A stretch of 64,000 nt of DNA, from contig NZ_CP039249.1 in the NCBI RefSeq assembly GCF_004795835.1, positions 1,732,501-1,796,500 of the forward strand. The letters are read 5' to 3'. The notes under the pieces were generated by a model. It searched no databases. It worked only from the letters and a program-made list of their open reading frames with translations, and was not told the DNA's origin. The DNA comes from Sphingomonas sp. PAMC26645. GTDB taxonomy: Bacteria > Pseudomonadota > Alphaproteobacteria > Sphingomonadales > Sphingomonadaceae. Of this stretch, positions 26,036-35,087 are shown piece after piece. Each line of letters opens with the position of its first letter. Position 1 is the stretch's first letter. Position numbers and translations under genes: made by a program.

Positions 26036-26209
26036 ATGCGCATCTTCCGCGGCCTCTTCGCACTCGCCTGCCTGCTCACCGCCTCGATGGTTGGCATGGT
26101 AAGCACAGCGCTCGCCCATGCCCTGCCGCGACATGGTCGCGATCACCTGCATCTCCGACCGCGGGCGCCGCGCTCGATCCTCCAGACCCGGCGGATCGGC
26201 CTGGCCTGA
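26036..26209 (+). CDS. small exported protein, 57 aa
   Basis: AAAGGA precedes ATG 26036. A signal peptide is clear (MRIFRGLFALACLLTASMVG, ending near STALAHA), and the mature part is short, His/Arg-rich and basic (LPRHGRDHLHLRPRAPRS). It could be an exported microprotein of the phage. No family known. Confidence 0.45.
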   Translation: MRIFRGLFALACLLTASMVGMVSTALAHALPRHGRDHLHLRPRAPRSILQTRRIGLA

Positions 26210-26217
26210 GGCCGTAG

Positions 26218-26303
26218 CACCCCCTTTGGGTCCCCCCTGAGGGGGGTGTACCAATACGGGGGGCGACAGCGCGACGCGTGCACGTTCCCCGTATTTTTCG
26301 GGG
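26218..26303. other. candidate cos region upstream of terminase
   Basis: Directly before the gpNu1-like gene lie stacked symmetric elements: CCCCCCTGAGGGGGG (26232-26246), then a nine-base inverted repeat AATACGGGG (26253-26261) / CCCCGTATT (26287-26295), then CCCCG/CGGGG flanking ATTTTT. Lambda-type terminases (gpNu1/gpA) cut at cos sites in this position, so this is the best candidate. The cut site itself is not identified. Confidence 0.4.
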
Positions 26304-26367
26304 CTACGCCTTATTATTCGTGTTTTGACTTGGTCGGCCGAGCCGCTGGACAGAGGCGGGAGGTTAC

Positions 26368-26970
26368 ATGCCGCGCACGCCCGTACCGCCGCGCCGCCAG
26401 CAGAAGAAGCGGGCCAAGCCTGAGCTGATCGTCAGCCTCGACGAATTCGCATCGATCTGTAGCGTAACGCCGGAGACGATGCGCAAGCATCTGGTCGACG
26501 CGCCGGCCGACGCGCCGTGGATGATCGAGCGTGGTCGCAGAGGCGTCAGCTTCAAGATCGCGGCACCGGGCGCCGTGGCCTGGTGGAAGAGCCGATCCAC
26601 TGGCGGCGACCCGGAGGACGACGAGCGCCGCTCGCACCTAGCCGAATGGCGGCTGATGGCGCTCGGCGATGGCGGGGACGACGAAGGCTTCCGGATGACC
26701 GGCAGTGAACGGTCGGCCGAGTTCCAGGCCGGCATCGTCGAACTCAAATATCGCGAGGCGATCGGCGAACTCGTCAAGGCGGCGACGATCTATGAGGAGA
26801 CCGTCAACGCTGTGATCGAGCTCCGCCGGCAGCTGCTGCGCGTTGCCCCCGAAATCCGGCGCGAGCTTGGGCTCGACAAGGACGCCGAGCTGGCGATCGA
26901 AGAAAAGATCAGCGACCGCCTGGCGGCCTTCGTGACGAAGCTTGGCGTCGATGTCGCAGCAGGAAACTGA
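26368..26970 (+). CDS. terminase small subunit, gpNu1-like
   Basis: 200 aa. The N-terminal winged-helix DNA-binding part is LDEFASICSVTPETMRKHLV, then AAPGAVAWW, as in lambda gpNu1, which binds cos and recruits the large subunit. The C-terminal half is a long helix that would assemble with gpA (ELKYREAIGELVKAATIYEE). First gene of the late operon; overlaps the large-subunit gene by 20 bases. Confidence 0.75.
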   Translation: MPRTPVPPRRQQKKRAKPELIVSLDEFASICSVTPETMRKHLVDAPADAPWMIERGRRGVSFKIAAPGAVAWWKSRSTGGDPEDDERRSHLAEWRLMALGDGGDDEGFRMTGSERSAEFQAGIVELKYREAIGELVKAATIYEETVNAVIELRRQLLRVAPEIRRELGLDKDAELAIEEKISDRLAAFVTKLGVDVAAGN

Positions 26971-29146
26971 GGAAGTACAGGCGCCCCGACTGGGTGCCCT
27001 GGCGATGCTCCTGGAGCGACGTCGGGAGCCACCCAAGTTCGCAGACGCCGGTACCGCGATCGTCAAAGCTTTTGCCGAGGTCGCGTTCCCTGAGAAGGTG
27101 ACGCCGGTAGAGGCCGCCAACCGTCACCGGCATCTGCGCAACCCGGGCGCATACAGCGGTCCCTGGCGTGACAGCCCGGAGCCGATGCAGCACCTGGCGC
27201 AGCCGACGAACAACCTTGCGATGACGTGCTCGTACAACGTCATTGCGATCATGGGCCCGTCGCAGATGGGCAAGTCGGAGATCGGCAACAATTGGCAGGT
27301 CCACTCGGTCATGTACGACCCGGCGGACATCGGCTTCTGGCTCTGCGACAAGAACCTCATTCACAGCTACGTCACGACACAGATCGACAAGCTGCTCGAT
27401 GAATGCCCGGACGTGAAGGCTCGCCAGTTGAGCGGATCGTCGGCCGACAACATTCATCTCAAGCAGTTCCGCGGGTGCGACTGGCATTTCCTCTGGCCAA
27501 CCGGTTCCAACTTCCGTGCCCGGCCATTCTCGCGCGGCCGCCTCGACGATCTCGACGACTTTGACGACGACATCGGCGGGCAGGGCGATGCCGTGTCGCT
27601 GTTCGAAGGGCGTACGACCAGTTTTCAAGGGTACGGCTGGAAGCTCTACGTCAATTCCAGCCCGAAGAAGGGACCAAAGCGGGGCATCGAGGCCCTGGTG
27701 GCGTCAGGTACCGGCAACCGCTGGTGGGTCGATTGCCTGATGTGCGGCGATCCCTTCGAGATGGCGTGGGAGCGGCTAACTTTCAGGCAGGACAGCACCC
27801 CGGTCGATGCGGCCGAGTCCGCTATCATGGTCTGCCCGCACGAAGGTTGCGGCGGCGTGCACAAACAGACCGACAAGCCGGCGCTGATGGCGACCGGCCG
27901 ATGGGTTGGCAAAGGCGAAACCGCCGTGCCGTTCTCGACCGGTACCAACACCGGCAAGGTCGGTGCTCTCGAGGCGAATACGATCGACTCCTACTACTGG
28001 GACGGCGTTTTCGGTCTCGCGCCCTGGTCCTCGCTGGCCCGGCAGTATCGCTCGGCTGAGCTACGGTTCGAGGAGCACCAGGATGAGGGGCCGATCAAGT
28101 CGTTCTGGCAGACCAAGGTCGGCCGCAACGACCCCGGGCGCGGACGTGGCGACGCGCCGGTGACCGAAGACGCGCTGACCGACCGCGCGAAGGCCTCGAC
28201 TTACCGGATGGGTATGGTGCCCGATGGCGTCATCGCCATCACCATGACGGTCGATCTCGGCGTCAACAGCTTCTCGGTGATGGCAGTCGGCCACGGCCTG
28301 AACAACCGTGCGTGGATCCTCGACCGTTTCGATATCCTGACGCTCGAGGACGGGATCACCAAGGTCGAACCCTTCCGCCGGCGCGAACATTGGAAGGTGC
28401 TCTACAAGCGCGTGCTGGCCAAGCGCTATCCGCTTCAGCGCGATCCGACGCTATCGATGCGGGTGATGTGCACCGGCGTCGACACCGGTGGTGCCGAAGA
28501 CGCAACCGACAACGCTTATGCCTGGTGGCATGACATGGTGGCGGGCAATCTGGCGGAGCGCCGCCCGGCACTACCGGCGACGTCGATCATGCTGCTGAAG
28601 GGCGGCAACAGGCCGAGTGGCAAGTTGATCCCGCCCCCGACCGTCGATGCAAAGCGGCAGATCGCAGACGCACCCGAATGCGAACTGGTCGTCCCGAACG
28701 TCAACCGCTTCAAGACGACCGCCGATTACCGGCTCCGCCGGACGGTACCGGGTCCTGCCTTCATCGACCTGCCGCAAGAGTTTGCAGACTTGCCGCTTGG
28801 CCGCCTGGTCAACCCCTGGATCGCTGAGTTGCGCGCCGAGGAACAGATCGAAGGGCTTTGGGTGAAGCCGGAAGGCGTTCGTAACGAGACCTGGGATCTG
28901 TTCGTCTACGCCCTGGTCGTCATCATGAAGATGGTCGGCCGCGATCCGAACCTTACCGCCGTGCCCGCCTGGGCGCGGCCACCACGAACCGCAGCGCCGA
29001 CGATCGCGCTGCCGCCACCCACTGACGACGATCCCGCTCCACAGCCACCGCGCCCTGCCGGGCCGCGCGTGAGCCGACAGGCAACGCCCGCCCGACCAAC
29101 GCCGCAAGGGCCGCGGCGCGGCGTCAGGATCGTCCGGCAACGATGA
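26951..29146 (+). CDS. terminase large subunit, gpA family
   Basis: 731 aa from ATG 26951. The packaging ATPase region has the P-loop-like GPSQMGKSEIGNNW (about residues 101-114), followed by GCDWHFLWPTGSNFRARPFS and a DDLDDFDDD acidic stretch. Cysteines in WVDCLMCGDPFEM and MVCPHEGCGGVH form the zinc-like module of gpA proteins. The nuclease region includes MTVDLGVNSFSVMAVG and CTGVDTGGAEDATDNAYAWW. The C terminus is Pro/Arg-rich. It packages DNA into proheads and cuts cos. Confidence 0.9.
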   Translation: MSQQETEEVQAPRLGALAMLLERRREPPKFADAGTAIVKAFAEVAFPEKVTPVEAANRHRHLRNPGAYSGPWRDSPEPMQHLAQPTNNLAMTCSYNVIAIMGPSQMGKSEIGNNWQVHSVMYDPADIGFWLCDKNLIHSYVTTQIDKLLDECPDVKARQLSGSSADNIHLKQFRGCDWHFLWPTGSNFRARPFSRGRLDDLDDFDDDIGGQGDAVSLFEGRTTSFQGYGWKLYVNSSPKKGPKRGIEALVASGTGNRWWVDCLMCGDPFEMAWERLTFRQDSTPVDAAESAIMVCPHEGCGGVHKQTDKPALMATGRWVGKGETAVPFSTGTNTGKVGALEANTIDSYYWDGVFGLAPWSSLARQYRSAELRFEEHQDEGPIKSFWQTKVGRNDPGRGRGDAPVTEDALTDRAKASTYRMGMVPDGVIAITMTVDLGVNSFSVMAVGHGLNNRAWILDRFDILTLEDGITKVEPFRRREHWKVLYKRVLAKRYPLQRDPTLSMRVMCTGVDTGGAEDATDNAYAWWHDMVAGNLAERRPALPATSIMLLKGGNRPSGKLIPPPTVDAKRQIADAPECELVVPNVNRFKTTADYRLRRTVPGPAFIDLPQEFADLPLGRLVNPWIAELRAEEQIEGLWVKPEGVRNETWDLFVYALVVIMKMVGRDPNLTAVPAWARPPRTAAPTIALPPPTDDDPAPQPPRPAGPRVSRQATPARPTPQGPRRGVRIVRQR

Positions 29147-29155
29147 GGAGCCAGC

Positions 29156-29404
29156 ATGGCAGGCATTACACTCGAGATCGCCGACGCACGGCTGACCCAG
29201 TACATGGCCGCAGAAACGGCCGTACTGTCGAGCCAGGCGTACAAGATCGACGATCGTGAGATGACCCGAGCGGATCTCGACGCGATCCGCTCGGGCATCG
29301 AATACTGGTCGGACTGGGTCGAGAAGCTGAACACCGTGCAGCGCATCCTGCCGATCCCTCGCGCCGTCGGCCGGGTCCGTGGCGGTCGGTACCGGATGCG
29401 CTAA
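29156..29404 (+). CDS. DUF6148/gpW-like head-tail joining protein, 82 aa
   Basis: Short helical protein of the type encoded between terminase and portal in lambda-like phages. AGITLEIADARLTQYMAAET and REMTRADLDAIRSGIEYW fit the pattern I recall for DUF6148, equivalent in position to gpW. It would act in head completion. GAGGAG precedes the ATG. Confidence 0.65.
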   Translation: MAGITLEIADARLTQYMAAETAVLSSQAYKIDDREMTRADLDAIRSGIEYWSDWVEKLNTVQRILPIPRAVGRVRGGRYRMR

Positions 29405-29405
29405 G

Positions 29406-31088
29406 GTGAAAGTCGACACCCGCCAGAACCTCCTCGATCGCGCCATATCGTACTTCTCGCCGAAGGCTGGTGCTGATCGGCTGGCGGCACGAACGAGCAT
29501 CTCCGCAACCGCCAGCATCTTTGGCGGTGGCAGCGGCGGCTATCGCGGTGGTCGCGGTGAACGCGGCAAGCGCCGCGGCTGGTTTGCCCGGGCGCGATCG
29601 GCCAACGCCGACGTCCTGCCTGGATCGGAACGCCTGCGCGCCGAGCAGCGCGATGCGGTGATGAACGCGCCGATCGCGACGGCTGCGATCAATCGCATGG
29701 TGACGTTCGTCGTCGGATCGGGGCTCATGGCGCTGCCGGCGATCGACGGCGAGGTTCTTGGTCTCACGCCTGAGCAGGTGGAAGCCTGGCAACGGCGTAT
29801 CGCCACCGACTACGACGCGTACATGACGTCGAAGGACGTCGATGCGGAGCGCAAGTCGACCGGCTACCGCCTACAGGCGGTGTCGTACCGCGGCGCGATC
29901 ACGTCGGGCGATATGCTAGCGCTGCGCGTCATGCCGGCAGATCAGCCCGGCCGGCTGACCTGGACCGCCTGGAAGCTGATCGAGGCCGACCGCCTGCGTA
30001 ACCCGCCTGGTGTGATCGATGGCGCTATCGATCCTACCACTGGCAACAAGATTGCAGGCGGTGTCGAGGTTGACGGCTATGGTTCGCCGGTTGCCTATCA
30101 CGTCCTGAAGCAACACCCGGGGGATCTGGTCCTACGCCCGGGGCATACGCTGATCCCGGAGCGTATCGAGGCCTGGGACCGCGATCACCAGTTGCCCCGC
30201 GTCGTTCATATCTTCAACCGCGAGCGGCCCGAGCAGGATCGCGGCGTCGGTTTGCTCGCGACGGTCATCGAACCGCTGAAGATGATCTCGGACGCGAGCG
30301 ATGCCGAACTCTATGCGACCGTGATGTCGGCAATGATCGCCGTCGTCTACAAGTCGAAGGGCGCGAGCCCGATGCCGATGCCCGACTTCGGTGACGAGGG
30401 CGAAGAGGGCGCAGTCGGCGGGGAAGGCGGTATGGTACCGCCCGAGGCACCGAACGAATACCGGTTCGAAGCTGGATCCGTAATGGAGATCGACAGCGAC
30501 GCGGAGGTCGACATCAAGTCGCCCGGACGGCCGAACAGCAACTTCGATCCGTTTTTCCAGGCGATCTGCCGTCAGATCGGTGCGGCGACTGGCATTCCCG
30601 CCGGCGTGCTGATGCTGATGTTCAACAGTTCGTACACCGCGAGCAAGGCCGAACTCGAAGTATTCTACCTGCAGGTACGCGCCGAACGCGCCTGGCTCGA
30701 GGGCGATATTGCTGTCTGGCAGTATGTGTGCTGGCTCGCCGAGAAGATTGCCCGCGGCGACTATGACATGCCCGGGTTCTTTACCGACCTGCGCCGGCGT
30801 GCAGCCTGGGCGGGCGTTGGCTGGCGTGGTGATGGCAAGATCACGCTGAACCCGCTGCAGGAAGCCAAGGGCTACGAGATCCAGGAAGCGCATGCCTGGA
30901 AGACCGGTGAGGAAATCACCGCCGAGCTGACGGGCGGTAGCCACCGCGAGAATATCCGCAAGCGCGGCGCCGAACATCGCGCCTTCGTCGCCGAGGGCCT
31001 GACGGTGCCGACACAGGCCGGGGCCGCGAAGGCCCCGCAGCCAGAACCCGCCGGCGACGGCGACGAAAAGAAGGAAAACGAGGAATGA
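29406..31088 (+). CDS. phage portal protein, lambda gpB-like
   Basis: 560 aa from GTG 29406. The N-terminal arm is basic and Gly/Arg-rich. The core shows the gpB family's segments: MNAPIATAAINRMVTFVVGS, then WTAWKLIEADRLRNPPG, then HIFNRERPEQDRGVGLLATV, then FNSSYTASKAELEVFY near residue 415. It forms the dodecameric ring through which DNA enters the head. Its stop overlaps the protease/scaffold gene. Confidence 0.9.
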   Translation: MKVDTRQNLLDRAISYFSPKAGADRLAARTSISATASIFGGGSGGYRGGRGERGKRRGWFARARSANADVLPGSERLRAEQRDAVMNAPIATAAINRMVTFVVGSGLMALPAIDGEVLGLTPEQVEAWQRRIATDYDAYMTSKDVDAERKSTGYRLQAVSYRGAITSGDMLALRVMPADQPGRLTWTAWKLIEADRLRNPPGVIDGAIDPTTGNKIAGGVEVDGYGSPVAYHVLKQHPGDLVLRPGHTLIPERIEAWDRDHQLPRVVHIFNRERPEQDRGVGLLATVIEPLKMISDASDAELYATVMSAMIAVVYKSKGASPMPMPDFGDEGEEGAVGGEGGMVPPEAPNEYRFEAGSVMEIDSDAEVDIKSPGRPNSNFDPFFQAICRQIGAATGIPAGVLMLMFNSSYTASKAELEVFYLQVRAERAWLEGDIAVWQYVCWLAEKIARGDYDMPGFFTDLRRRAAWAGVGWRGDGKITLNPLQEAKGYEIQEAHAWKTGEEITAELTGGSHRENIRKRGAEHRAFVAEGLTVPTQAGAAKAPQPEPAGDGDEKKENEE

Positions 31089-32575
31089 GCTTCCGCTCCT
31101 TCAGCCGCGCCAGTGTGACGCGGCGCCTGTTCAACACGCCGCTTGCGGTATTGCCATCGACCGCCGCGATTGTGCTCGGCGTCGTCGGGCGTCGCTTCGA
31201 CGTCAGCCAGCTGCTGATGCACGCCGGCAGTGAGCAGCTCGATATTGGCGAGCTCGAGCTGCGCGCGGCAAACGCCAAGGCGTCGATCGACGCAAAGCGA
31301 AACGCTGACGATCGCCGGACCGATCTAACCGCTAGCGACGTGCTCGATGTCCAGGAGGGCGTCGCGCATATCAATGTTCGTGGCGAACTCGTCGCGGAGA
31401 ATGGCGGCGGGGTTAGCCCCAGCTCTGGCTTTACCGGCTATGATGCGATCGCGGCAGCGTGGGGCTTTGCTCAACGCGACACCAACGTCCGCGGAACGAT
31501 TGTCGATATCGATTGCCCCGGCGGCGAGGTCACCGACCTCATGGAGCTGTGTGCCCGCATGATGGCGGACCGCGGCAAGAAGCCGAGCCGCGCGATCATC
31601 CGCGGCGTGGGCGCGTCTGCCGCGTACGCAATCGCCAGCTGTTGCGATGAGATCACGGTCCAGGACCTCGGCTACGCCGGCTCGATCGGCGTCATCACCA
31701 TGCATGCCGACTTTTCGGGGCAACTCGAGAAGGAAGGCATCAAGGTCACCCTGATCCACGCCGGTGCGCACAAGGCCGACGGCAATCCGTTCGAGGCATT
31801 GCCTGACGCTGTTCGCGCATCGATCCAGACGGACATCGATCACGCCTATGGGCGCTTCGTCGCCCATGTCGCGACTGCCCGCGGGATGACCGACGCGGCG
31901 GTCCGCGCGACCGAGGCGCGGGTCTATCGAGGCGAGGAGGCGGTGAAAGCCGGCCTCGCTGACAAGGTCATGGGCTGGGCGGACTCGCAGGCTGAGTTCG
32001 TCGCCACCGTGAACGGCCGCAAGCCGGCCAAAACCCTGCGGGGCCCATCGACGGGCACCCGCGCATCCATGGAGACTGCAATGCCGGGCGAGCCCGATAC
32101 CAACACGTCGGCGCTGGCCGGCATCACCGCGATCACCATTCTCGGCTCGGCCGATCAGGCGACCGCCCTTCAGGCAGCGTTGGCGGCCGAGGGCTTCGGT
32201 GCGATCGTCGTCGACGCAGTAGCCACGGCCCCCTCGGGCGAGTCGTCGGCCGAAGGCGAGCGCAGCCGCATCATGGCGCTTGCCGACCTGTGCCCCGAAA
32301 CGACGATGTCGGCATCGCTGACGTCGGCAATCGACAGCGGTCAGGCGGCGGGCGACTTTGCCATCGGGCTTGCCCAGGCTGCGAAGGGCCGCGGTGCTAC
32401 CGTCGACGCTCTGCGGGCAGGGGCTGTGCAGCCCGATCAGGTGCCGACCGGCACCAAGACCGGCGCCAAGGGCGGTGGGAAGGCGCCGACCGGGCAGGCA
32501 CGCGGCGCCGCGATCGTCGCAAAAGCCGCAGGGCTTGGCCACTCCGCCCTCGCGCATCTCAACTCCAAGGGCTGA
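31085..32575 (+). CDS. S49 prohead protease with C-terminal scaffold, lambda gpC-like
   Basis: 496 aa. A ClpP/SppA-type serine protease domain occupies about residues 90-300: IDCPGGEVTDLMEL, then GVGASAAYAIASCCDEI with the nucleophile Ser in the GASAAYA turn, then YAGSIGVITMHADFSG. The Ala/Gly-rich C-terminal part (after ~330) is the scaffold portion; an internal start, as in lambda Nu3, is possible (for example ATG near 32071). It matures proheads. Confidence 0.85.
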   Translation: MSFRSFSRASVTRRLFNTPLAVLPSTAAIVLGVVGRRFDVSQLLMHAGSEQLDIGELELRAANAKASIDAKRNADDRRTDLTASDVLDVQEGVAHINVRGELVAENGGGVSPSSGFTGYDAIAAAWGFAQRDTNVRGTIVDIDCPGGEVTDLMELCARMMADRGKKPSRAIIRGVGASAAYAIASCCDEITVQDLGYAGSIGVITMHADFSGQLEKEGIKVTLIHAGAHKADGNPFEALPDAVRASIQTDIDHAYGRFVAHVATARGMTDAAVRATEARVYRGEEAVKAGLADKVMGWADSQAEFVATVNGRKPAKTLRGPSTGTRASMETAMPGEPDTNTSALAGITAITILGSADQATALQAALAAEGFGAIVVDAVATAPSGESSAEGERSRIMALADLCPETTMSASLTSAIDSGQAAGDFAIGLAQAAKGRGATVDALRAGAVQPDQVPTGTKTGAKGGGKAPTGQARGAAIVAKAAGLGHSALAHLNSKG

Positions 32576-32633
32576 TTCAGCCAACCCTCCCGTCGCCGCC
32601 CGTGCGGGCTGCGCTTTCTAAAAGGAATGATCC

Positions 32634-33317
32634 ATGTACGAACGTGCATCCCGCACGCTTGAGGGCAGCTCTGCGCCCAAGACGTTCATCCGCGGCCAGG
32701 CGCTCCTGCGCACCCGCAAAGTCGTGTTGCTCGCGGGCACCGTATATCTGGCGGCAACCGTTCTCGGTGTGCTGACGATCGGCGCCGTGGCATCGGCCGC
32801 AAAGGCCGGCGGCAACACCGGTAACGGCACGTTCGTGCTCGACGCGACGTCGCCGGCACTCTCGCGTGCGACCCCAGGCGTCTATTCGCTGCGCTGCATC
32901 GCCGCTGCCGCGAACGGCGGTACGTTCCGCCTCGAGGATCCCGAAGGCCGGGTGCTCGGTGACTTTGCGCTGCCAGGTGTCGCAGGCGGCACGCTGACGA
33001 TCGCGGAGCAGATCAAGGGCGTCCTCAGCGACGCGGCAACCGATTTCGCGGTAGGCGACGGCTTCGACATCACGGTCAGCGCGGCCGCGAAGGTCAACGG
33101 CCTCGACAAGTCCAAGCTGGCGGTAGCCGCTTCCACGGACGGCAGTCAGGAACCGAGCCTCATCCTCGCCTACGACGTCGACGCGACGAACGGCGATGTC
33201 GAGGCGATCGCCTACGAGAGCGGCGACTTCGTACGCGAGCAGCTGATCTTCGGGGCCGGCCTCACCGCTGAAAATGCCCGCGAGGTGCTGCGCCGACGCA
33301 ACATCACTCTCGGCTGA
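32634..33317 (+). CDS. head decoration protein, gpD family
   Basis: 227 aa, start ATG 32634 behind AAAAGGAATG. The fold elements are characteristic: FIRGQALLRTRKVVLLAGT, then GNGTFVLDATSPALSRATPG, then VDATNGDVEAIAYESGDFVR, then AENAREVLRRRNITL at the C terminus. It would trim capsid threefold axes and stabilise the expanded head. Larger than lambda gpD (110 aa), with an extra N-terminal domain. Confidence 0.8.
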   Translation: MYERASRTLEGSSAPKTFIRGQALLRTRKVVLLAGTVYLAATVLGVLTIGAVASAAKAGGNTGNGTFVLDATSPALSRATPGVYSLRCIAAAANGGTFRLEDPEGRVLGDFALPGVAGGTLTIAEQIKGVLSDAATDFAVGDGFDITVSAAAKVNGLDKSKLAVAASTDGSQEPSLILAYDVDATNGDVEAIAYESGDFVREQLIFGAGLTAENAREVLRRRNITLG

Positions 33318-33343
33318 GCAGCCGAACCCGCATCAGCACTCGC

Positions 33344-33376
33344 ACCAGGTGGTGAGCGCAGCGCGCGCCACCTGGT
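33344..33376 (+). other. intergenic hairpin before the major capsid gene
   Basis: ACCAGGTGG and CCACCTGGT form a nine-base-pair stem with a 15-base loop, 18 bases before the capsid start. Such hairpins could stabilise the 5' end of the capsid message. No T-run, so not an obvious terminator. Confidence 0.45.
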
Positions 33377-33394
33377 TGCATTCGGAGATTCTTC

Positions 33395-34432
33395 ATGGCC
33401 TTTTCCCTTTACGACACGACCGAGCTGGTCGGCATCATCGAGCCGATCCGTACGCCCGGCAACTTCCTGCGCCGCCTGTTCTTCTCGGCCGCACCGATCC
33501 TTTTCGACACGCCCGACATCAAGTGGGACCGCGTTTTCGACGATCTGCGTATTGCGCCGTTCGTCAGCCCGTACAGCCCCGGCAAGCCGCGCCAGGACAA
33601 GGGCTTCCAGACGGAAAGCTTCACCCCGGGCTATCTGAAGCCGCTCGACCGCGTCGATCCGACCAAGTTCACCCGTCGCCGTCCGGGCGAAGCGATCGGC
33701 GGCGAACTGACGCTCGCCGATCGCCGCGACCTGATGATGGTCGACTACATGCTCGCGCATAAGACGCAGCTCGAGCGTCGTGACGAAGTCATGGCGGCCG
33801 AAATCCTGCTGACCGGCCGCGTCGTCATCACCGGCGAAGACTATCCGACCGCGACGGTCGACTTCGCGCGCGACGGCAGCCTGACCAAGCTGCTGACCTT
33901 GGCGGCCCGCTGGGGCGAGTCGGGTGTTTCGCCGGTTGCCAACGTTGCCGGCTGGCTGGATGAGGTCGCGACGATCGTCGGCGCCGCGCCGAGCCATGTG
34001 ATCTACGATCGCAAGGCCTGGGCCCTGTTCGCCGCAGATCCCACGCTGAAGGACGTCATCGACACTACGCTCGGTCAAGCAGTCAGCGCGGTGCAGCTGG
34101 GTTTCCAGCCCGGCGCGCCAGGCTCGCCGGTCTACAAGGGCCGCATCGGCACGGTCGAGCTCTACGTGTACAACGACACGTACGAAGACGTCGACGGCAC
34201 GATCAAGCAGCTGATCCCCGACTTCACGCTGATCATCGGTGCGCCGGGTGCCTATGAGGGCACGCCTACCTATGGCGCGATCCTCGATCCGGAAGCGGGC
34301 TACATTGCGACGCCCTGGTTCCCCAAGAACTGGATCGATCAGAACCCGGCTGCCGAATGGGTGATGACCCAGTCGGCGCCGTTGCCGATCCCCAAGCGGT
34401 CCAACGCCTCGATGCGTGTCACCGTTCGCTAA
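33395..34432 (+). CDS. major capsid protein, lambda gpE family
   Basis: 345 aa, in the usual position after the decoration gene. The gpE-type sequence includes YDTTELVGIIEPIRTPGNF, then FTPGYLKPLDRVDPTKFTRR, then DRRDLMMVDYMLAHKTQLER, then MAAEILLTGRVVITGEDYP. It forms the icosahedral shell (HK97 fold). Near-uniform codon use fits high expression. Confidence 0.9.
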   Translation: MAFSLYDTTELVGIIEPIRTPGNFLRRLFFSAAPILFDTPDIKWDRVFDDLRIAPFVSPYSPGKPRQDKGFQTESFTPGYLKPLDRVDPTKFTRRRPGEAIGGELTLADRRDLMMVDYMLAHKTQLERRDEVMAAEILLTGRVVITGEDYPTATVDFARDGSLTKLLTLAARWGESGVSPVANVAGWLDEVATIVGAAPSHVIYDRKAWALFAADPTLKDVIDTTLGQAVSAVQLGFQPGAPGSPVYKGRIGTVELYVYNDTYEDVDGTIKQLIPDFTLIIGAPGAYEGTPTYGAILDPEAGYIATPWFPKNWIDQNPAAEWVMTQSAPLPIPKRSNASMRVTVR

Positions 34433-34460
34433 GCGGCATCGCCCGACCCTCACGACCTGT

Positions 34461-34481
34461 GGCCCGGCGACATGCCGGGCC
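34461..34481 (+). other. hairpin after the major capsid gene
   Basis: GGCCCGGC-GACAT-GCCGGGCC, an eight-base-pair stem located 28 bases after the capsid stop. It may protect the 3' end of the capsid message or attenuate transcription into the tail genes. Confidence 0.45.
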
Positions 34482-34501
34482 CAACTCCACGGAGAGCCAT
34501 C

Positions 34502-34774
34502 ATGGCCGCAAAGTCGAAACTCGCCGCAGCCACTGCCGCGATCACGAAGAACATTCTTGGTGCAGACGTCGCCAAGCCCGCCACCCGCATGCTGCCGCAG
34601 GCGGTGTCGGAGATCCACGTATCGCCCGACGACGTCATCCCGGCGAATACGGTCATCACCGAGGAAATCGCCGAGCTTGCCGGCTTCGACGAGGAAGACA
34701 TCGACAACCTGGTCGAGGCCGGTCACGTCAAGATGATCGAGGTCTATACGACCGCGCTGGCGTCGCAGGGCTGA
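34502..34774 (+). CDS. small late head protein, gpFI-like position, 90 aa
   Basis: Starts at ATG 34502 behind GGAGAG. A helical N terminus is followed by VSEIHVSPDDVIPANTVITE and an acidic helix (AELAGFDEEDIDNLVEAG). Between capsid and head-tail joining genes, lambda-like phages encode packaging or completion proteins such as FI. The function is inferred from position. Confidence 0.5.
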   Translation: MAAKSKLAAATAAITKNILGADVAKPATRMLPQAVSEIHVSPDDVIPANTVITEEIAELAGFDEEDIDNLVEAGHVKMIEVYTTALASQG

Positions 34775-34778
34775 TCCA

Positions 34779-35081
34779 GTGCCGATGAATTTCGCCGACG
34801 ACCTCGCCGTGTTCTTCAATCCCGAAGAGCATGGCGAGGCGATCCGTTACAACGGCGTCGGCGAAATCTCCGCGATCTGGAACCGTCCCAGCGGTGTTCT
34901 GGAAGCCAACGGCTCCAGCTTCGTCGTCGCGACGAACAGCTTCCTGTTGCCTATCACGCAGGTAGCCAGACCGGTCCTTGGCGATACGATCACCGTAGTG
35001 CGCACGCTTGAGCAGTTCACAATCGACGGCGAGCCGCGGCTGAACGGCGATGGCACTATCTGGACTTGCGAGGTCTCGTAA
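34779..35081 (+). CDS. head-tail joining protein, gpFII-like position, about 100 aa
   Basis: Start at GTG 34779 or ATG 34785. A beta-rich small protein (GEAIRYNGVGEISAIWNRPS and RPVLGDTITVVRTLEQF) of the size of lambda gpFII, which caps the portal and receives the tail. Gene order supports the role. Confidence 0.6.
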   Translation: MPMNFADDLAVFFNPEEHGEAIRYNGVGEISAIWNRPSGVLEANGSSFVVATNSFLLPITQVARPVLGDTITVVRTLEQFTIDGEPRLNGDGTIWTCEVS

Positions 35082-35087
35082 GGCCCG

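Noticed and set aside
33212..34819. 535-codon leftward open frame opposite the capsid genes
   Set aside because: Shadow of strongly coding rightward genes in high-GC DNA; Arg/Asp-rich with no start signal or domain.
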